From an uncultured Clostridia bacterium (GTDB lineage Bacteria > Bacillota_A > Clostridia > Christensenellales > Borkfalkiaceae): 9,298 nt of DNA. Below, in pieces: positions 7,345 to 9,298 of this stretch (the first letter of the stretch is position 1; each line of letters starts with the position of its first letter). The notes under the pieces are model-generated. The model worked only from the letters and a program-made list of their open reading frames with translations. It was not told the DNA's origin and ran no database searches. The position numbers and the translations under genes are program-made. Location: NCBI GenBank assembly GCA_934292955.1, contig CAKQXZ010000083.1, positions 1 through 9,298 on the forward strand, given 5' to 3'.

Positions 7345-8178
7345 ATGACCAAACTTGAAAAAATGTCGCTTAACAAAAACCTGTTAAGCCGAAAATACAC
7401 AACGCCCAACCGCCCGCACTCGCACACCGCATGGGAACTCGTTATTTTCGAAAAGGGCGAAACAGAGAACTTCGTGAACAACACGGAGTATGATGCAAAA
7501 CCCGGCGACGTGTTTTTGTTAGGTCCGTCGCATGTCCATGCTATCGTATTCAAGACCACCCCGCATTTACACCGCGATATATATTATACAGATAAAGAAG
7601 TGCGTGCAGTCTGCTCTGCTTTTTCCGACGATCTTTACGACAGGCTTTGCACCGACGATATTCTCACATTTCACATGTCCACCAACGCCTTTCAGACCCT
7701 TATTCGGCAAACCGACAAACTTGACTCTCTATCGGTAATAGCGGGAACAGACAGCGCAATAAACAATGACGAACTAAGAAAAATCAATTTGTCGCTGCTG
7801 TATTTCGTGTTCGGCGTTTACCGCACGAAAATGCTGACGAACACACCCGCTTACCCGAAATGGTTTCTTGATATACTTCAACTGCTTAACTCGCCCGAAT
7901 ATTTTACCAAGCCCGTAACGGATATCATTCCCGAAACGTACTACTCGCACGCGACCGTTTCGAACGCGTTCCGCAAGTACCTGGGCGTTACCCTTTCGGA
8001 CTATCTTATAAATTTACGGCTTGACCACGCGGCGGAACTTCTGGCAAATACTTCGCAGACCGCGCTTGAAATATGCTCTGCCGTGGGTTACGATTCTTTT
8101 TCGTACTTTATAAAACAGTTCAAAAAGAAATTCGGAGTGACCCCGCATAAATATCGCATGGACATTGTAAAAAACTGA
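7345..8178 (+). CDS. AraC/XylS-family transcriptional regulator with N-terminal cupin-like sensor domain
   Basis: A 277-residue protein, normal length for AraC regulators with a sensory domain. The start is supported by AGGGGGTG (7332-7339) 5 nt before the ATG. The N-terminal half is cupin-like: RPHSHTAWEL (residues 23-32) and KPGDVFLLGPSHVH (52-65), with His25, His27, His63 and His65. The C-terminal part (about 170-273) is the double helix-turn-helix DNA-binding domain. Its first recognition helix lies around 200-212, and the second HTH (about 237-261) has the family signature ALEICSAVGYDSFSYFIKQFKKKFGVTPHKYR. I infer that it senses a small ligand, probably a sugar, and controls the divergent surface-protein gene, perhaps also the hydrolase and esterase. 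It is monocistronic, with its own promoter and terminator. Confidence 0.95.
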   Translation: MTKLEKMSLNKNLLSRKYTTPNRPHSHTAWELVIFEKGETENFVNNTEYDAKPGDVFLLGPSHVHAIVFKTTPHLHRDIYYTDKEVRAVCSAFSDDLYDRLCTDDILTFHMSTNAFQTLIRQTDKLDSLSVIAGTDSAINNDELRKINLSLLYFVFGVYRTKMLTNTPAYPKWFLDILQLLNSPEYFTKPVTDIIPETYYSHATVSNAFRKYLGVTLSDYLINLRLDHAAELLANTSQTALEICSAVGYDSFSYFIKQFKKKFGVTPHKYRMDIVKN

Positions 8179-8248
8179 TAATTTCAATATCGGATAATAT
8201 GTCGGTTTCACCGAAAACGCTGAATTTTCGCATAAGATGACACCGCTT

Positions 8249-8283
8249 AAAAACTGCCCGCTTTATAAATGAGCAGTTTTTTT
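8249..8283 (+). terminator. Intrinsic terminator of the regulator gene
   Basis: A 9-bp stem (AAAAACTGC 8249-8257 with GCAGTTTTT 8273-8281), a 15-nt loop and a run of seven T (8277-8283) lie about 70 nt after the TGA at 8176-8178. Read on the minus strand it also ends in five T, so it may act in both directions. Confidence 0.82.
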
Positions 8284-8295
8284 ATAAAATAACAC

Positions 8296-8324
8296 AAGAC
8301 ACATGTGCGGTTGCGTTGTATAAT
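8296..8324 (+). promoter_or_regulatory. Likely promoter of the esterase gene
   Basis: AAGACA (8296-8301), 17-nt spacer and a perfect TATAAT (8319-8324) preceded directly by TG. The expected start near 8331 leaves a leader of about 85 nt. The box pair resembles the promoter inferred for the surface-protein gene (AAGACG, 17 nt, TATAAT preceded by TG). Confidence 0.58.
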
Positions 8325-8343
8325 AATGATAATAATAGGATTA

Positions 8344-8387
8344 TGCCGTATGGCGCACTAAGCGTTTGTTTTTGATAAAGTACGGCA
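8344..8387 (+). other. Possible stem in the esterase leader
   Basis: TGCCGTA (8344-8350) and TACGGCA (8381-8387) form a perfect 7-bp inverted repeat around a 30-nt loop within the leader, ending 17 nt before the ribosome binding site. It matches no riboswitch I recognise. Confidence 0.3.
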
Positions 8388-8404
8388 ATAAATACGAATT
8401 TTGC

Positions 8405-8409
8405 AGGAG
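8405..8409 (+). promoter_or_regulatory. Ribosome binding site that fixes the esterase start
   Basis: AGGAG lies 6 nt before the ATG at 8416. It excludes the in-frame TTG at 8401, which precedes it. Confidence 0.85.
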
Positions 8410-8415
8410 ATAACA

Positions 8416-9147
8416 ATGAAAAAAACAATAGGCATTCTGGCGTTTCTGCTTGCTTTTACGGTGATTTTTTCTTCGTGTACGCACGGCGGAAATTCTTCTC
8501 CGTCAGACTCTTCGGACATTACGCCGCCGCCCGACGATAAATACGCCGAACTTCTCGACGGGTATGAAAAATCGGACTCGGTTACCGAATTTTCGACCGA
8601 CAATCTGGATAAAGTGAGCCTGAAAGAAACTTTCGACGCGGCGGGCGTTACCGCCGACGGCAAGGACGTTTTAATTCCTTTCGGTATGTTCGGAAGCGGA
8701 ATGTGTTTGCAGCGCGACGCCGTAAACAGAGTCTGGGGAACGTTTAACGGCAACGGCAACACTCACATTGCGGCGGAATTCCGCGGAAAAACCTATTTCG
8801 GCACGGTAAGCGGCAGCAATTGGGAAATTTACTTTCCGACGATGACCGCGGGCGGACCTTACGAAATGAGCCTTATATGCGATACGGGAAGAATTGACTT
8901 TACGGACGTTTACGTCGGCGAAGTGTATCTGCTCAGCGGGCAAAGCAATATGGAATGGAAAACCGTTTCGAGCGGAACTGTGCTTTCGGGGCTTTACTCC
9001 AATGCCGAAACCTGCGTTAACGAACGTATAAGAATGGTTTATCTCGACGGAAATTTTCAGGACGAGCCGACCAAAGAATTTAAGACCGCGCCCGTATGGA
9101 ACGGCGCAAACGCTTCTTCGATAAAAGAATTTTCGGATGTGGGATAG
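8416..9147 (+). CDS. Sialate O-acetylesterase-like lipoprotein (SASA domain), cut short by an in-frame TAG
   Basis: 243 residues precede a TAG at 9145-9147. The start has AGGAG 6 nt upstream. Residues 1-20 are a lipoprotein signal (MKK, hydrophobic core, FSSC) with C21 as the lipidated residue, then a Ser/Pro-rich tether (26-40). Family landmarks follow: GSGMCLQRDAVNRVWG (93-108), GGPYEMSL (146-153), DVYVGEVYLLSGQSNMEW (164-181) with S177 of GQSNM as the catalytic serine. The family removes O-acetyl groups from sialic acid or from acetylated plant glycans; the substrate is unknown here. Related enzymes usually have about 500 or more residues and carry the catalytic Asp-x-x-His near the C-terminus, so this product would lack its catalytic histidine. 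Homologous sequence resumes right after the TAG, in the same frame. Nonsense mutation, read-through or sequence error are all possible. Confidence 0.85.
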   Translation: MKKTIGILAFLLAFTVIFSSCTHGGNSSPSDSSDITPPPDDKYAELLDGYEKSDSVTEFSTDNLDKVSLKETFDAAGVTADGKDVLIPFGMFGSGMCLQRDAVNRVWGTFNGNGNTHIAAEFRGKTYFGTVSGSNWEIYFPTMTAGGPYEMSLICDTGRIDFTDVYVGEVYLLSGQSNMEWKTVSSGTVLSGLYSNAETCVNERIRMVYLDGNFQDEPTKEFKTAPVWNGANASSIKEFSDVG

Positions 9148-9298
9148 ATTTTCGGCAGAGATTTGCAGAAAAAACTTGGTTGCCCCGTAGGGCTTATCTG
9201 CAACGCGATAGGCGGAACGATAATAGAATCGTGGATGGACAAAGCAACCACCGACGAATACGAGAAAAACAACGTTACCGAATACGACAACACTCAAA
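9148..9298 (+). pseudogene. In-frame continuation of the esterase after the TAG, running off the window
   Basis: Fifty further codons in the frame of the upstream gene are open to the right edge. They read like the middle of the same family: IFGRDLQKKLGCPVGLICNA, then IGGTIIESWMD, matching the family pattern of FGR-x-LQKKL-x-PVGLI and GGT-x-IE-x-WM. Without the TAG the junction would read FSDVG-x-IFGRDLQ, where homologues typically have an aromatic residue such as Tyr. There is no shift of frame or missing segment, and no start codon with a ribosome binding site that would make this a separate gene. The Asp-x-x-His region, if present, is beyond the edge. Confidence 0.75.

Noticed and set aside
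8401..8415. Upstream TTG start adding 5 residues to the esterase
   Set aside because: AGGAG at 8405-8409 lies after this codon and correctly spaces the ATG at 8416, where the lipoprotein signal begins.
8671..9297. A 208-codon open frame on the minus strand opposite the esterase
   Set aside because: Antisense shadow; the plus strand carries the conserved GQSNMEW and related motifs, and the minus frame has none.
9148..9298. A frameshift rather than a nonsense codon in the esterase
   Set aside because: The family-like sequence after the TAG is in the same frame as before it, so no insertion or deletion is needed.
1..9298. CRISPR array, tRNA or rRNA genes, insertion sequence or prophage
   Set aside because: No regularly spaced repeats, cloverleaf or rRNA-like segments, transposase or integrase motifs were seen on either strand.

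Overview
The window looks like chromosome of a low-to-mid G+C Bacillota bacterium, most likely an uncultured gut-associated member of the Clostridia. The evidence is Gram-positive-type secretion signals, strong AGGAGG-type ribosome binding sites, sigma-A-like promoters with TATAAT boxes, a surface protein ending in Cys-rich repeats, a GCGSS motif, one membrane helix and an RRKKD tail, and an AraC-type regulator beside very large carbohydrate-active proteins. The lineage is inferred from style, not from a marker gene.

Layout. Positions 1-4280 (minus strand) hold the first 1426 codons of a giant secreted modular glycoside hydrolase. It has a signal peptide, about three CBM-like jelly rolls, a sugar-binding domain like those of GH2 and GH78 enzymes, a beta-sandwich, a GH42-like (clan GH-A) TIM barrel and the start of a Rossmann-like domain. 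Its 3' end lies beyond the left edge. A 198-bp gap (4281-4478) contains a nested hairpin resembling an intrinsic terminator or attenuator. Positions 4479-7088 (minus) encode an 869-residue secreted surface protein with about four jelly-roll modules, Cys-x-x-Cys repeats and a C-terminal anchoring tail. A 256-bp divergent intergenic region (7089-7344) carries promoters for both directions and candidate operator repeats. Positions 7345-8178 (plus) encode an AraC/XylS-family regulator with an N-terminal cupin-like sensor domain, followed by a good intrinsic terminator (8249-8283). From 8416 (plus) runs a lipoprotein sialate O-acetylesterase (SASA) gene. It is interrupted by an in-frame TAG at 9145-9147, and the homologous reading continues in the same frame to the right edge.

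How the genes fit together. This reads as a small glycan-utilisation locus: an extracellular multi-domain hydrolase, a wall- or membrane-attached glycan-binding protein, a deacetylating esterase, and a regulator placed to control its divergent neighbour and perhaps the whole set. No transporter, RNA gene, CRISPR array or mobile element is visible. The most notable anomaly is the single amber codon in an otherwise intact esterase frame, followed by the nested hairpin between the two large minus-strand genes and the repeats in the divergent promoter region.
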